Assembly: GCF_031624495.1 (NCBI RefSeq)
Contig: NZ_JAMQOP010000001.1
Span: 1,054,001-1,118,000, forward strand
Length of the DNA: 64,000 nucleotides
Direction of reading: 5' to 3'
From: Halogeometricum sp. S1BR25-6
GTDB lineage: Archaea; Halobacteriota; Halobacteria; Halobacteriales; Haloferacaceae
A model generated the notes under the pieces. It searched no databases. It was not told the DNA's origin and saw nothing but the letters and a program-made list of their open reading frames with translations. The translations under genes were made by a program, and so were the position numbers. This document shows positions 54,141 to 63,459 of this stretch, one piece after another. Positions within the stretch are counted from its first letter, which is position 1. Each line of letters starts with the position of its first letter.

Positions 54141-55409
54141 TCAGATTGAAGTCTCCAACATGCTGAAAAATTCATCTGGGATAGCTTTTCCCGGATTTGT
54201 ATTTAAGTGAGTAGAAAATCCAGTATATGTGCTCATTGTTCCAATATCTGTCTCGTAGTAGAGTGATTCAGTGATAATTGCGTTAAGACTCTTTGATTGC
54301 TTCAGCTGGCCATGAACTCGTTGTTCCAGCCTCTCCAGTTGAGAAACTTCGTTTCCACGATGGTCTTCAATCATGTATGAACCCATAGAGTCAACCTCGT
54401 CAGCGGGGAGCCGTACAAAAAGGACGCTCGGTGAGTGACCGGATAAGTCGCTCCTGCCCTCTTCAATAATATTCATGACTTTACTGAAGTGGTCTTTGGA
54501 GATAGTTGGAAAATCGTAGTCAATTACGTGTGCTTTTTTGATTGTTGACTTTGTAGCGGATGGTTTTATCATATGTGTGTATTCCATCCCTTTACTGAGA
54601 CGGTCGTAATCAAACGGAACCAACAGCTGTTTTATACTGTTCGGACTGATAAACTGCATAATCTGCTCAAGTTCGTCAATTGAGAGTGCAATCTCTTTCT
54701 CTCCCGTGAAATAATCTACCAGCTCAACAGTATACTTCGCTCCCTCTACTTCAAAAGTAGTCCGGGAACCTTGTTTTTGGACAATCTGTATGGCGCTTTC
54801 TGCAAGAGGTTTAACAATCTCTTCGGTAAGTGGACGCTCTCCGGATAGCCTTACAAAGAAGCTGTCCTCTCCAACGTCAATGCCCTCGTTAATTCTGTCG
54901 GAGATTTGTTTCCCGAAGTTGGATTCAATTGCGTCTGATGGACGGCGGCGCTTACATTCGATACTAATGGAAGTTCCCTCAAAACCCAGAGAAATATCGG
55001 GACCACTATCTTCGCCTTCATGTATCAACTCTGGCTCAAGACCTCGATTTTTGAGGAAAGACGCTGTCTGAAGCTCATAGACAGTTTCCCAAATATTTTC
55101 TTCTTGAATTATCCTTTCACCGAAAATATCAGAGAATGATTCGTCCACCGGCTCGCCGCTCGGAGTAACGATTGGAATATCAATTGTCTCTTGAATCGCC
55201 CTTCCCAGTATGACAAAATCTCTGACTACAGAATCAAACTCCATTTGGCCAGTTTTGAAATAATGGTTGATTCGGTTTCGGATTGTTTCAAGCCAGTCTA
55301 CCATCTCGTGCAATCCTTCGAGTTCATCTCTTTCTTCAATACCTTCAACAAGCCCAGAAAAATCTCGTTCAAAACGCATTACATCGTATGGGTCAAAGCC
55401 GCCATCCAT
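54141..55409 (-). CDS. PD-(D/E)XK nuclease-like protein
   Basis: 422 aa. A helical N-terminal domain (1-90) is followed by a candidate nuclease core: WETVYELQTASFL (E112), GPDISLGFEG (D138) and SISIECKRRRP (E151 and K153), the spacing expected of PD-(D/E)XK enzymes. The C-terminal half is alpha/beta with no recognised motif. No methyltransferase or helicase partner is adjacent. A defence or element-maintenance nuclease is a reasonable hypothesis. It is AT-rich and flanked by a 15-bp direct repeat. Confidence 0.65.
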   Translation of the reverse strand: MDGGFDPYDVMRFERDFSGLVEGIEERDELEGLHEMVDWLETIRNRINHYFKTGQMEFDSVVRDFVILGRAIQETIDIPIVTPSGEPVDESFSDIFGERIIQEENIWETVYELQTASFLKNRGLEPELIHEGEDSGPDISLGFEGTSISIECKRRRPSDAIESNFGKQISDRINEGIDVGEDSFFVRLSGERPLTEEIVKPLAESAIQIVQKQGSRTTFEVEGAKYTVELVDYFTGEKEIALSIDELEQIMQFISPNSIKQLLVPFDYDRLSKGMEYTHMIKPSATKSTIKKAHVIDYDFPTISKDHFSKVMNIIEEGRSDLSGHSPSVLFVRLPADEVDSMGSYMIEDHRGNEVSQLERLEQRVHGQLKQSKSLNAIITESLYYETDIGTMSTYTGFSTHLNTNPGKAIPDEFFSMLETSI

Positions 55410-55685
55410 CTTAGGCTGAATTGTGTATGGGAGACAATGAAGGTTCTTCAGTAACGAGATTCACTTCTCGTCTCTCTCGGTCTGAATTCTGCGACTGAAC
55501 AGCTACGCCGCTCAAATTGAGAGAATCTGTGTACAGTATAGGGTTACGTCGGTCACCGCAACCAATTGAACGAGCGACTTACCGGCAAACTACGCAGTCA
55601 GAGCGCAACAAATTGGACCGATAATCGACCGAATACTTATGGTACAGAGGTACTGTGTAGGAATTAGCGGTATGCGCGAAGCGCA
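55410..55685. other. right-end non-coding segment of the element
   Basis: 276 bp between the nuclease-like gene and the tRNA. It holds the right copy of the 15-bp direct repeat (55553-55567), an AT-rich spot that could be the promoter of the minus-strand gene, and, near the end, GCGCGAAGCGC, a short palindrome next to attR. No gene is seen. Confidence 0.5.
55553..55567. repeat. 15-bp direct repeat, right copy
   Basis: Identical to 54015-54029 (TCACCGCAACCAATT). See the left copy; spacing between copies is 1538 bp. Confidence 0.55.
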
Positions 55686-55702
55686 AGCCGGTGGAGGGAT
55701 TT
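55685..55702. repeat. attR within the tRNA-Thr 3' end
   Basis: AAGCCGGTGGAGGGATTT, identical to 44774-44791. It covers the acceptor stem and part of the T arm of the tRNA gene, so insertion restored an intact tRNA. Confidence 0.8.
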
Positions 55703-55758
55703 GAACCCTCGGCCTATTCCTTACGAAGGAATCGCTCTGCCAGCTGAGCTACACCGGC
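55686..55758 (-). tRNA. tRNA-Thr (anticodon CGT)
   Basis: Read on the minus strand it starts GCCGGTGTAGCTCAG and ends CACCGGC plus discriminator T, giving a perfect 7-bp acceptor stem. The D arm (GCTCAGCTGGCAGAGC), the anticodon stem ATTCC/GGAAT around TTCGTAA (anticodon CGT, codon ACG) and the T arm (GAGGGTTCAAATCCCTC) are all present. No intron and no encoded CCA. It is 58 bp downstream of trm5 on the same strand. Confidence 0.95.
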
Positions 55759-55816
55759 GCGGGGTGCTGTCGAACGCATCCTACCGTATTCGCATGACGA
55801 AGAAAAGGCTTCCGAA

Positions 55817-56800
55817 TCAGCGCGCGGTGAGCGTCACGTCGAGACACACGTTGTACTCGTGGGGCGCGTACGACCGCACGACGCGTTCGGTGTCGACCTG
55901 TACGTCGTACGCCGGTTCCGCGGCCGCTCTGATGGCCTCGATTCCGGGACCGAACGGGTCGTCCTCGTGCTGGATGTCGTAGTAGTGCAGGACGCACTCC
56001 TCGCCGGCCAGTCGGACGGCGGCGTCGAGGAACTCCCCGGCGCTGTGCGGGAGGTTCATCACGAGTCGGTCGGCCCAGCCCTCGTAGTCGCCGGCCACCT
56101 CCCGCACGTCGCCTTCGACGGCGGTCAGGCGCTCTTCGACGTCGTTGCGGCGGGCGTTCTCGCGGAGGTAGTCGACGGCGGCGGCGTTCAGGTCGCAGCC
56201 GACCACCTCGGCGCCGCGTTTGGCCATCGGAACGGCGAACGGGCCGACGCCGGCGAACATGTCGAAGGCGCGTTCGTCCTCGCGGACCTGCTCGACCACG
56301 CGGTGGCGTTCGGTCGCCAGTCGGGGGGAGAAGTACACCTGCGCGATGTCGAGGAGGAACTCACAGCCGTACTCGCGGTGGACCGTCTCCGTGCTCCCTC
56401 CGACTAACACGTCCCACTCGCGGACGCGGAGTTCCCCTTTCACCTTCGAGGCGCGGTTGACGACCGTTCGGGCGCGGAGGGCCGAGTCGGCGACGGCGTC
56501 GGCGATGCTCCGGGCGCGGTCGGGGTCGTCCTCGTCGAGGATGACCACGTCGCCGAGTCGCTCGTAGGTCGGGTCGAAGCCGAGGATGTCGGCGGGCATC
56601 GTCTGCGTCTCGCGGGCCGCCGCGTCGAACTCGACCACGTCGAACTCCGCGCGGGCGGCAGCGGCGTCGGTCACGGGGATGTACAGCGACCCCTCGCGGA
56701 CGGTGATCTCGTGGGACTGGTCCACGAGGTCGCGTTCCGCGAGGGCGCGCCGCGTCGCCTCCCCCTCGCTCGTCGGGACGCGGACGCAGGGGACGTTCAT
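55817..56800 (-). CDS. trm5: tRNA (guanine-37-N1) methyltransferase
   Basis: 327 aa, class I SAM-dependent methyltransferase of the Trm5 type that makes m1G37 and prevents frameshifting. The catalytic domain shows AFDMFAGVGPFAVPMAKRG (SAM-binding), VVGCDLNAAAVDYLRENA, and the motif LVMNLPHSAGEFLDAA. The N-terminus (VRVPTSEGEATRRALAE) and the D2-like domain are present. The tRNA gene lies just downstream on the same strand. Confidence 0.93.
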   Translation of the reverse strand: MNVPCVRVPTSEGEATRRALAERDLVDQSHEITVREGSLYIPVTDAAAARAEFDVVEFDAAARETQTMPADILGFDPTYERLGDVVILDEDDPDRARSIADAVADSALRARTVVNRASKVKGELRVREWDVLVGGSTETVHREYGCEFLLDIAQVYFSPRLATERHRVVEQVREDERAFDMFAGVGPFAVPMAKRGAEVVGCDLNAAAVDYLRENARRNDVEERLTAVEGDVREVAGDYEGWADRLVMNLPHSAGEFLDAAVRLAGEECVLHYYDIQHEDDPFGPGIEAIRAAAEPAYDVQVDTERVVRSYAPHEYNVCLDVTLTAR

Positions 56801-56938
56801 ATCGGATGCTGACCGTGCGGGCGAGTAAGCGTGACGCTTCGCGGTCTCTCGGCGGGGCCAACCCGGCTTGGTTCGCGCGACCCGAAAACGAACGGGTGGG
56901 CCGTGGCGTTGAAACCGGCGCCACTCGTCAGCCCGACT

Positions 56939-57679
56939 ATGCCAACTCTCTCCGAGGCCCTCGACGTCGGCGGCGACTCCGTGGTCGTCGCCGTCGGCGC
57001 GGGCGGGAAGAAGACGCTCGTCTACTCCCTCGCCGACGACCTACCCGACGCCGTCGTCACCGCGACGGTCAAGACGCCGAAGTTCGGCGGGAAGGTCGAG
57101 CGAACCGTCCTCACCGACGACCCCGTCTCGGCCGCGCGGGAGGCGACGGAACGACCGCTCGGCCTCGCCCGCGACGGCGACCGGAGCGACCGGTACCTCG
57201 GCTACGACCCGGCCGTCGTCGACGACCTCGCCGAATCGGGCGCGACCCCCCTGCTGGTGAAGGGCGACGGCGCGCGGACGCGGCTACTCAAGGCGCCGAA
57301 GGAGGGCGAACCGCCGATTCCGAGCGCCGCGACGGTCGTCACCCCCCTCGCATCCGTCCGCGTCGTCGGCCACCCCCTCACCGAGGAGGCGGTCCACCGA
57401 CCCAAGCGCGTCGCCGAACTCACCGACCTCGCCGCGGGGAACGACATCCGCCCGAAACACGTCGCGGACGTCCTCGCGCACCCCGACGGCGGACTGAAGA
57501 ATATTCCCGACGGCGCCGACGCCGTCCCGGTCGTGAACATGGCCGACACGGACGAGACAGTCGAGACGGCGCGGGAGATAGCGGAACGGGTGCTCGAACG
57601 GGCGCCGTCGGTCCCGCGTGTCTTGGTAACGCGACTCATCCACGACGACCCGGTCGTCGACGTGGTGACACGCGACTGA
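56939..57679 (+). CDS. yqeC: YqeC-like protein (selenium/molybdenum cofactor biosynthesis)
   Basis: 246 aa. It has a P-loop-like VAVGAGGKKTLVYSLA near residue 20, TATVKTPKFGG, LVKGDGARTRLLKAPKEGEP, then VTPLASVRVVGHPL and HPDGGLKNIP. This is the YqeC family, linked to maturation of selenium- or molybdenum-dependent hydroxylases. It converges on a MobA-like gene (17-bp gap), consistent with molybdenum cofactor work. Selenium use in this archaeon is not shown. ATG 56939 was chosen over upstream starts. Confidence 0.8.
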   Translation: MPTLSEALDVGGDSVVVAVGAGGKKTLVYSLADDLPDAVVTATVKTPKFGGKVERTVLTDDPVSAAREATERPLGLARDGDRSDRYLGYDPAVVDDLAESGATPLLVKGDGARTRLLKAPKEGEPPIPSAATVVTPLASVRVVGHPLTEEAVHRPKRVAELTDLAAGNDIRPKHVADVLAHPDGGLKNIPDGADAVPVVNMADTDETVETAREIAERVLERAPSVPRVLVTRLIHDDPVVDVVTRD

Positions 57680-57696
57680 GCGGTCGGGAGACTCCG

Positions 57697-58326
57697 TCAG
57701 GACGACTCGAACCGCCGCGCCGCCTCGCGCACCTCCGCCTTGGTGTTCAGATTCTCGAACGTCTCCGGCGCCGCGTGCGCGCGCACCTCCTCTTCGGTCA
57801 CCGTCACCCAGTCGTCCAGTTCGTCGAGGGCGGCGACGACGCGTGCCTCCCCGCGGTTCAGGGCGCGTTCGCACGCCGCGGCCATCGCGTCGGCCCGGTA
57901 GACCGCCTGCGTCGTCTGGTACCACTCGCCCGGCCGGGGCACCGCGGCGTCGTGTCCGTCCGCGCGCGAGAAGAGATACGCGACGAACGCGGGGTCGACG
58001 AACGGCATGTCGCAGGCGACGACGGCGGCGTACGCCGAGTCGACGGCCGAGAGACCCGCGGCGATGCCGGCCGCCGGCCCGCGGTCCGGAACGGGGTCCG
58101 TGGCGACGGCGACGGGGACGTCACAGCCCTCGACGGCGGTGCGGAGGCCCTCGACCTGCTCCTCCCGGCAGTTCAGAACCAGTCGGTCGCAGACCGTCGC
58201 GAGGCGGTCCGCGACGCGGCGGACGAGGGGCGTCCCGGCGAGGTCGGCGAGCGCCTTGTCGCCGTCGCCGAAGCGGGTGGAGTACCCCCCGCAGAGGACG
58301 ACGCCCTCGCGGGAGACGTCGGTCAT
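57697..58326 (-). CDS. mobA: molybdenum cofactor guanylyltransferase (MobA-like)
   Basis: 209-aa nucleotidyltransferase. It has the GVVLCGGYSTRFGDGDKALADLAG loop (GG-x-S-x-RxG-x-D-K), VATDPVPDRGPAAGI and VACDMPFVDP. MobA/MocA proteins add GMP or CMP to molybdopterin cofactor. The start is the ATG at 58324-58326. With the neighbouring yqeC it suggests a molybdenum hydroxylase in the cell. Confidence 0.88.
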   Translation of the reverse strand: MTDVSREGVVLCGGYSTRFGDGDKALADLAGTPLVRRVADRLATVCDRLVLNCREEQVEGLRTAVEGCDVPVAVATDPVPDRGPAAGIAAGLSAVDSAYAAVVACDMPFVDPAFVAYLFSRADGHDAAVPRPGEWYQTTQAVYRADAMAAACERALNRGEARVVAALDELDDWVTVTEEEVRAHAAPETFENLNTKAEVREAARRFESS

Positions 58327-58435
58327 GCTACGGAGTCGACGGCGAGTCACCAAAAAAGCGGTCGCGTCCGGCGTCGATTCGTCGAAGCGAGAAAAGAGAG
58401 AACGCGGCGCATCACCGACCGATTGACGTCCCGGT

Positions 58436-59482
58436 TCAGGCTTCCGCGCCGGACTCGCCGCCGCCGACGAACGGCGTCGCGTCCCACGCTTCGAGCAGTT
58501 CCTGATACCGGTTGCGGATGGTGACTTCCGAGATGTCCGTGACCTCGCTGACCTGATGTTGGGTCACGTCTTCGTTCGTCAACTGCGCGGCGGCGTAGAG
58601 CGCGGCGGCCGCGAGGCCGACGGGCGATTTGCCCGAGTGGACGTTTTCGCGCTTGGCGTTCTCCAGCAGTTCGCGCGCGGTGCGCTCCGTCTCCTTCGGC
58701 ACCTCCACGTCCGAGGCGAACCGCGGGAGGTACTGCGTCGGGTCGGCGGGCTTGATCTCCAGCGAGAGTTCGCGGACGATGTAGCGGTAGGCTCGCTCGA
58801 ACTCGTCCTCGTCGACGCGGGAGACGCGGGCCACCTCGTCGAGCGACCGGGGTACCTGCGCCATCCGGGCGGCCGCGTGCAGCGAGGCCGTCGCGATGCC
58901 CTCGATGGAGCGGCCGGGCAGCAGGCTGTCTTCGAGCGCACGGCGGTAGATGACCGACGACGTCTCGCGGACGTTGTCGGGGAGGCCGAGCGCCGAGGCC
59001 ATGCGGTCGATTTCGCCGAGCGCCTGCTTGAGGTTGCGCTCCTTGGAGTCGCGGGTTCTAAAGCGCTCGTTCCACGTTCGGAGGCGCTGCATCTTCTGTC
59101 GCTGGTTCGACGACAGGGAGTTGCCGTAGGCGTCCTTGTCCTGCCAGCCGATGTTGGTCGACAGCCCCTTGTCGTGCATCATGTTCGTCGTCGGGGCGCC
59201 GACGCGGGACTTCTCGTCCTTCTCCTTCGAGTCGAACGCGCGCCACTCTGGGCCGCGGTCGACCGCGTCCTCGTCGACGACGAGGCCGCAGTCCTCACAC
59301 ACCGTCTCGCCGCGTCCCTCGTCGGTGGCGAGGTCGGTCGAACCGCACTCCGGACAGCGAAGCGTCTCCTCGTCGGGTCGCTCGCGTTCGTCCTCCGTCT
59401 CGTCGCGTGCGTTCTCCGTTCGACGCTCCTGGGAGTCGGTCGGGACGCGCTGACGGGCGCGTTCGGTGACGGAGTCACTCAT
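58436..59482 (-). CDS. tfb: transcription initiation factor B
   Basis: 348 aa. A charged N-terminal tail precedes the zinc ribbon (C43, C46, C62, C65: CPECG, CEDCG) and the B-finger/reader region (RAFDSKEKDEKSRVGAP). Two cyclin repeats follow (SIEGIATASLHAAAR and SPVGLAAAALYAAAQ), ending in the DNA-recognition helix EVTIRNRYQELLEAW. It recruits RNA polymerase to TATA/TBP. Haloarchaea have several TFBs; which one this is cannot be told. Confidence 0.95.
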   Translation of the reverse strand: MSDSVTERARQRVPTDSQERRTENARDETEDERERPDEETLRCPECGSTDLATDEGRGETVCEDCGLVVDEDAVDRGPEWRAFDSKEKDEKSRVGAPTTNMMHDKGLSTNIGWQDKDAYGNSLSSNQRQKMQRLRTWNERFRTRDSKERNLKQALGEIDRMASALGLPDNVRETSSVIYRRALEDSLLPGRSIEGIATASLHAAARMAQVPRSLDEVARVSRVDEDEFERAYRYIVRELSLEIKPADPTQYLPRFASDVEVPKETERTARELLENAKRENVHSGKSPVGLAAAALYAAAQLTNEDVTQHQVSEVTDISEVTIRNRYQELLEAWDATPFVGGGESGAEA

Positions 59483-59734
59483 TGGTAGGTCGCAGGTCGG
59501 GAAGAACGGGAGACCCGACCCTCGCTCGTACTTGCGTAACGGCCGCGCGCACAAAAATGCGTCGGCATCGACAGGACATTATTCCCGCTAATCATCTCTG
59601 TCGAAAGAACATTGAGGTTCCGGACGGGCGGGCGACCGGCGTCGGCGAGGGACCGAGCGGACCGGTGAGCGCGCGTTCGGAGATACCGAGGGGTGCGTCA
59701 CCGGTCGCGGCGCCCCGCCCGCTCCGCTCTCACG

Positions 59735-61081
59735 TCAAAAATGCGTGTCCACCGAGGTGCCGGCTTCACTGCGGTCCGCTCGCCTCTCGCCGTCGTTCCG
59801 TCCCCCGTCGCCCCCGCCCCGTCCGTCTCCGTCGAGTCGGTCCGAGACGGCGGCGAGCACCTCTTTCGAGGAGACGACGACGCCGCGTTCGCGGAGCGCG
59901 CGGTACGCCTCCCCGCCCGCCTCGCCGGCGTAGTTACGCTCGGCGAACGGCCGTTCCTCGACGAGGACGAGGTGCTCCGCGTCCGCCGCGGCGCGGAGGT
60001 TCGCGAGGTTACCCGACCCCACCTCCACGTCCGCGACGACGACGCAGTCCGCGGCGGCGACGCGTTCGGCCACCGCCGCCGCCGCCTCGTCGCCGACGGG
60101 GGAGAACGGGTCGACGGTGACCGTCTCCAACCCCAGACTCCGCGCCGTCTCGGTGTCCGTGTCCCCCTCGTTCAACGCGCCGACGGACACCTCGTAGCCC
60201 GCCGCCGAGAGGAGATAGAGGTGGCGCGCGGCGGCGCCGCCCCCGCCGACGACGTGGACGCGGCCGCGCGACTCCCCGCCGGCGCCGACTCGCCGGTCCG
60301 GCAGGGCGGTGACGTACACCGACCCCGTGACGGGGTGGCGCGCGACGACGGCGTTGGCGTCGAAGGCGTCCTCCAGGTGGTCCTCGGTGAGCACCGACTC
60401 CGGCGGGCCGGTGGCGACGACGCGGCCGCCGGACAGCAGGACGAGTTCGTCGCAGTAGTGCGCGGCGAGGTTCAGGTCGTGGATGGCGGCGACGGCCGTC
60501 TTCCCCTCGCCGACCAGTTCCCGAACCAGTTCGAGCGTTCTGACCTGGTGGTTGATGTCGAGGCTGGCCGTCGGTTCGTCGAGGAGCAGCAGGGGGGTCT
60601 CCTGCGCCAGCGCACGGGCGATGAGCACCCGTTGGCGCTCGCCGCCCGAGAGGTCGCTCACCGTCCGGTCGGCGAACTCGGTCGTCCGCGTGCGTTCGAG
60701 GGCGTGCTCGACCGCCGATTCGTCGCCGCCGCGCCACCCCCCGAGTCGGGACCGGTGGGGCGTCCGCCCCATGCGGACGGTCTGGCGCACGTCGAAATCG
60801 AAGGTGAGCGAGGTGTTCTGCGGGACGGTGGCGACGAGGCGACTCGTCGCCTTCGAGGAGAGCGCGTGGACGTTCTCACCGTCGATTTCGACGCGCCCGC
60901 GGGAGGGTGCGAGCGACCCGTTGACGGCCTTCAACAGGGTCGTCTTCCCCGCGCCGTTCGGCCCGATGAGGCCGACGAACGTTCCTCGGTCGACGGTCAG
61001 GTTCACGCCGTCCAGAATCGTCTCCCCGCCGAGTTCGACCGAGAGGTCCGTCGTCCGAATCAGCGGCTCTCGGTCGCTCAC
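59735..61081 (-). CDS. btuD: cobalamin-type ABC ATPase with C-terminal extension
   Basis: 448 aa from a GTG at 61079-61081. Residues 1-260 are the ATPase: Walker [29 protein letters not shown], signature [15 protein letters not shown], Walker [13 protein letters not shown]. Residues about 270-430 are an additional Rossmann-like domain ([20 protein letters not shown], later [14 protein letters not shown]) not found in bacterial BtuD. It is translated in a 4-bp overlap with the permease gene. Confidence 0.88.
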   Translation of the reverse strand: MSDREPLIRTTDLSVELGGETILDGVNLTVDRGTFVGLIGPNGAGKTTLLKAVNGSLAPSRGRVEIDGENVHALSSKATSRLVATVPQNTSLTFDFDVRQTVRMGRTPHRSRLGGWRGGDESAVEHALERTRTTEFADRTVSDLSGGERQRVLIARALAQETPLLLLDEPTASLDINHQVRTLELVRELVGEGKTAVAAIHDLNLAAHYCDELVLLSGGRVVATGPPESVLTEDHLEDAFDANAVVARHPVTGSVYVTALPDRRVGAGGESRGRVHVVGGGGAAARHLYLLSAAGYEVSVGALNEGDTDTETARSLGLETVTVDPFSPVGDEAAAAVAERVAAADCVVVADVEVGSGNLANLRAAADAEHLVLVEERPFAERNYAGEAGGEAYRALRERGVVVSSKEVLAAVSDRLDGDGRGGGDGGRNDGERRADRSEAGTSVDTHF

Positions 61082-62097
61082 AACCGGTGCACCTCCCGCG
61101 TGCGGAGCAGGTAGAGGAAGAACGGGGCGCCGATGGCGGCGGTGACGATGCCGACGGGTACCTCCGCGGCGCCGGAGCGGGCGAGCGTGTCGGTGGCGAC
61201 GAGGAACGACGCGCCGGCGAGGGCGCTGGTCGGCAGGAGGATTCGGTGGTCCGGGCCGACGAGCAGGCGCATCGCGTGCGGGACGATGAGACCGACGAAG
61301 CCGATGACGCCGGAGACGGCGACGGCCGACGCGGTGACGACGCTCGACACCGCGAGCAGGATTCGCTTCGTCCGTTCGACTTCGATGCCGAGGCTGTGGG
61401 CGTCCGCCTCGCCGAGGAGGAGGACGTTCATGTCGGAGGTGTAGAACAGGAGCAGGAGAAAGAGGGGCGGGAGGACGGCGGCGACGACGTTCACCTCGCG
61501 CCACGTCGTCCCGCTCAGATGCCCCATCAGCCAGAAGACGACGCGCTGGAGGCTCCATCCGCTCTTGAGCATCATAAACGAGATAACGGCGCCGAGGAAC
61601 GTCTGGACGGCGACGCCCGCGAGCAACAGCGTCGCTGTCGGCGTGTGTCCGTCGCGCGTGGCGAGGAGGTAGACGCCGAAGCCGGTGAGAACGGAGGTGA
61701 CGAACGCCGCGCCCTGCAGTTGGAGGCCGAACGGAAGGACGAACGGGAAGACGATGCTGGCGACGGCGCCGACGGCCGCCCCCGAGGAGATGCCGATGAT
61801 GGAGGGGTCGGCCATCGGGTTGCGGAAGAACCCCTGCATCACGACGCCCGCGGTGGCGAGCGCGAACCCGACGAGCGCCGCGAGCAGGATGCGGGGCAGG
61901 CGGACGTCCACCACGATGATGCGCGCCGTCCGCTCGACGGCGTACCCGAGCGAGGGGAACAGTTCGGCGGCGACGGCCTTCGCCACCGTCGTCGGCGGGA
62001 TGGAGACGGGTCCGACGCCGGCGCTGGCGAGGACGACGGCGACGAGGAGGACGCACAGCGCCCCGCACCACGCGAGGGTTCGCGTTCGGACGGTCAT
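61078..62097 (-). CDS. btuC: cobalamin/iron-type ABC permease (BtuC)
   Basis: 339 aa, about ten helices of the FecCD/BtuC family. It has [44 protein letters not shown], and [23 protein letters not shown]. This last loop contacts the ATPase. It heads the minus-strand btuCD unit, with the binding protein divergently transcribed. Confidence 0.92.
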   Translation of the reverse strand: MTVRTRTLAWCGALCVLLVAVVLASAGVGPVSIPPTTVAKAVAAELFPSLGYAVERTARIIVVDVRLPRILLAALVGFALATAGVVMQGFFRNPMADPSIIGISSGAAVGAVASIVFPFVLPFGLQLQGAAFVTSVLTGFGVYLLATRDGHTPTATLLLAGVAVQTFLGAVISFMMLKSGWSLQRVVFWLMGHLSGTTWREVNVVAAVLPPLFLLLLFYTSDMNVLLLGEADAHSLGIEVERTKRILLAVSSVVTASAVAVSGVIGFVGLIVPHAMRLLVGPDHRILLPTSALAGASFLVATDTLARSGAAEVPVGIVTAAIGAPFFLYLLRTREVHRL

Positions 62098-62160
62098 TCG
62101 ATATGCAATCGCAGTTGGTTTAGGTAAATACTTGTTGCGATAGGGCGCACGCCGGAGTAG
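62098..62160. promoter_or_regulatory. divergent btuC/btuF promoter with inverted repeat
   Basis: 63 bp between divergent starts contain ATCGCA (62108-62113) and its inverted partner TGCGAT (62136-62141). They flank an AT-rich core (tttaggtaaatac) that can serve promoters in both directions. The symmetry suits a regulator controlling both halves of the importer, for example in response to B12. Confidence 0.5.
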
Positions 62161-63309
62161 ATGCGACTCAGAACACTTACGCTCGTAACGCTCCTTCTCG
62201 TCGCCGCCGTCGCGCCCGTCTCCGGCGCCGCGGCGGTCGGCCCGAGCGCGGTCGAACAGCAGACGACGACCACACAGGCCGAAGCCTGCTCGTTCCCGTA
62301 CTCGGCGACGGACGCGACGGGCACCGAAGTGACGCTCGAATCGGACCCCGGCCGCATCGTGACGCTGAACCCCAGCGCCGCGCAGACGATGTGGGAGATA
62401 GGCGCCCGCGACGAAGTCGTCGGCGTCTCCCAGTACGCCGCCTACCTCGACGGCGCCTCCGAGAAGGCGAACGTCTCGGGGGCCAACGGCGCGAACGTCG
62501 AGAAAGTGCTCGCGGCGAACCCCGACCTCGTCCTCGTCCCGAGTTCCTCCTACGGCGCCTCGAAGGACCGCGTCGACCAACTCCGCGCGCAGGGAGTCCC
62601 CGTGTTCGTGTTCGGGGAGGGCACTTCCCTCGCGTACGTCGCGAACAAGACCGAGCAAATCGGCCGCCTCACCGGTAACTGCGAGGCCGGCCGCGAGGTG
62701 GCCGACGACGTCCGCGAGTCCGTCAGCCAGATGCGCGCGGTCCTCGAAGACAAGGAGAAACCGGTCGGTCTCAACTACTTCTACGGCTACACCTCCGGGT
62801 CGAACACGTTCATCGGCGACGTGATGACCACCGGCGGCCTGCGCAACGGCGCGGCGGAGGCGAACATCAGCGGCTTCGCGCAGATAAACGACGAGACGGT
62901 CGTGGCGATGAACCCCGAGTACGTCGTCGCGCCCGAGGAGTCGCCCGTTCCGTCGAACGAGGCGTGGAACAGCACGACGGCGCTGCAGGAGGGCAACGTG
63001 ATCCGCGTGAACACGAACTACCTCCAACAGCCCGCGCCGCGCTCCGTCGACGCCGCCGAGGCCATCATGCAGGCGGTCCACCCCGACGCGTACGCGGAGT
63101 ACCGGCAGATGGGGGCGGAGAACGGGACGGCGACCGGTGAGACGACGACGGACGAAACGACGACCACCGTGGTCGTCGACGACACGCCGCCGGAGTCGGA
63201 GACGGAAACCGGAGCCGGAACCGAGACGGGTGCGGACTCGCCCGGGTTCGGCGTCCTCGCCGGTCTCGTCGCTCTCGTCGGCGCGGCGCTGCTGGCGGCG
63301 CGTCGGTAA
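62161..63309 (+). CDS. btuF: PGF-CTERM-anchored corrinoid-type binding protein (BtuF)
   Basis: 382 aa. It has a Sec signal (1-24) and a class III periplasmic-binding fold: [35 protein letters not shown], then [19 protein letters not shown] threonine/glutamate-rich stalk (TTTDETTTT) leads to a PGF-CTERM tail with PGF at 361-363, a hydrophobic helix and a terminal RR. It delivers substrate to BtuCD; cobalamin is the best guess because of the btuCD neighbours, though siderophore is possible. The tail marks it as an archaeosortase A substrate. Confidence 0.88.
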   Translation: MRLRTLTLVTLLLVAAVAPVSGAAAVGPSAVEQQTTTTQAEACSFPYSATDATGTEVTLESDPGRIVTLNPSAAQTMWEIGARDEVVGVSQYAAYLDGASEKANVSGANGANVEKVLAANPDLVLVPSSSYGASKDRVDQLRAQGVPVFVFGEGTSLAYVANKTEQIGRLTGNCEAGREVADDVRESVSQMRAVLEDKEKPVGLNYFYGYTSGSNTFIGDVMTTGGLRNGAAEANISGFAQINDETVVAMNPEYVVAPEESPVPSNEAWNSTTALQEGNVIRVNTNYLQQPAPRSVDAAEAIMQAVHPDAYAEYRQMGAENGTATGETTTDETTTTVVVDDTPPESETETGAGTETGADSPGFGVLAGLVALVGAALLAARR

Positions 63310-63459
63310 CGACGCTTTGCCCCCGCTCGCTCCGTTCCACCGCGAGTTCGTCCGCCGGAGGCGAGCGAAGCCGACGCCCGCGTCCGGGGAACCGAAACCA
63401 GAATCGAACGAGAATCGCGGACCACAACCGTATTACGGGCGCGTCGCGGTCGTTCGACC

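Larger units (their letters stand above)
44774..55702. mobile_element. integrative element in tRNA-Thr(CGT)
   Basis: About 10.9 kb between matching 18-bp att sites, with a tyrosine recombinase at the left end and an intact tRNA-Thr at the right. GC content falls visibly, codon bias is relaxed, genes are short and mostly unrecognised, and several are duplicated or broken. There is no capsid, terminase, replication initiator or conjugation gene that I recognise, so it may be a satellite, a decayed provirus or a cargo island mobilised only by its integrase. Confidence 0.85.

Noticed and set aside
62098-62160. Cobalamin riboswitch before btuF
   Set aside because: Only 63 bp separate the divergent starts, with no B12-box-like sequence; far too short for the known riboswitch.
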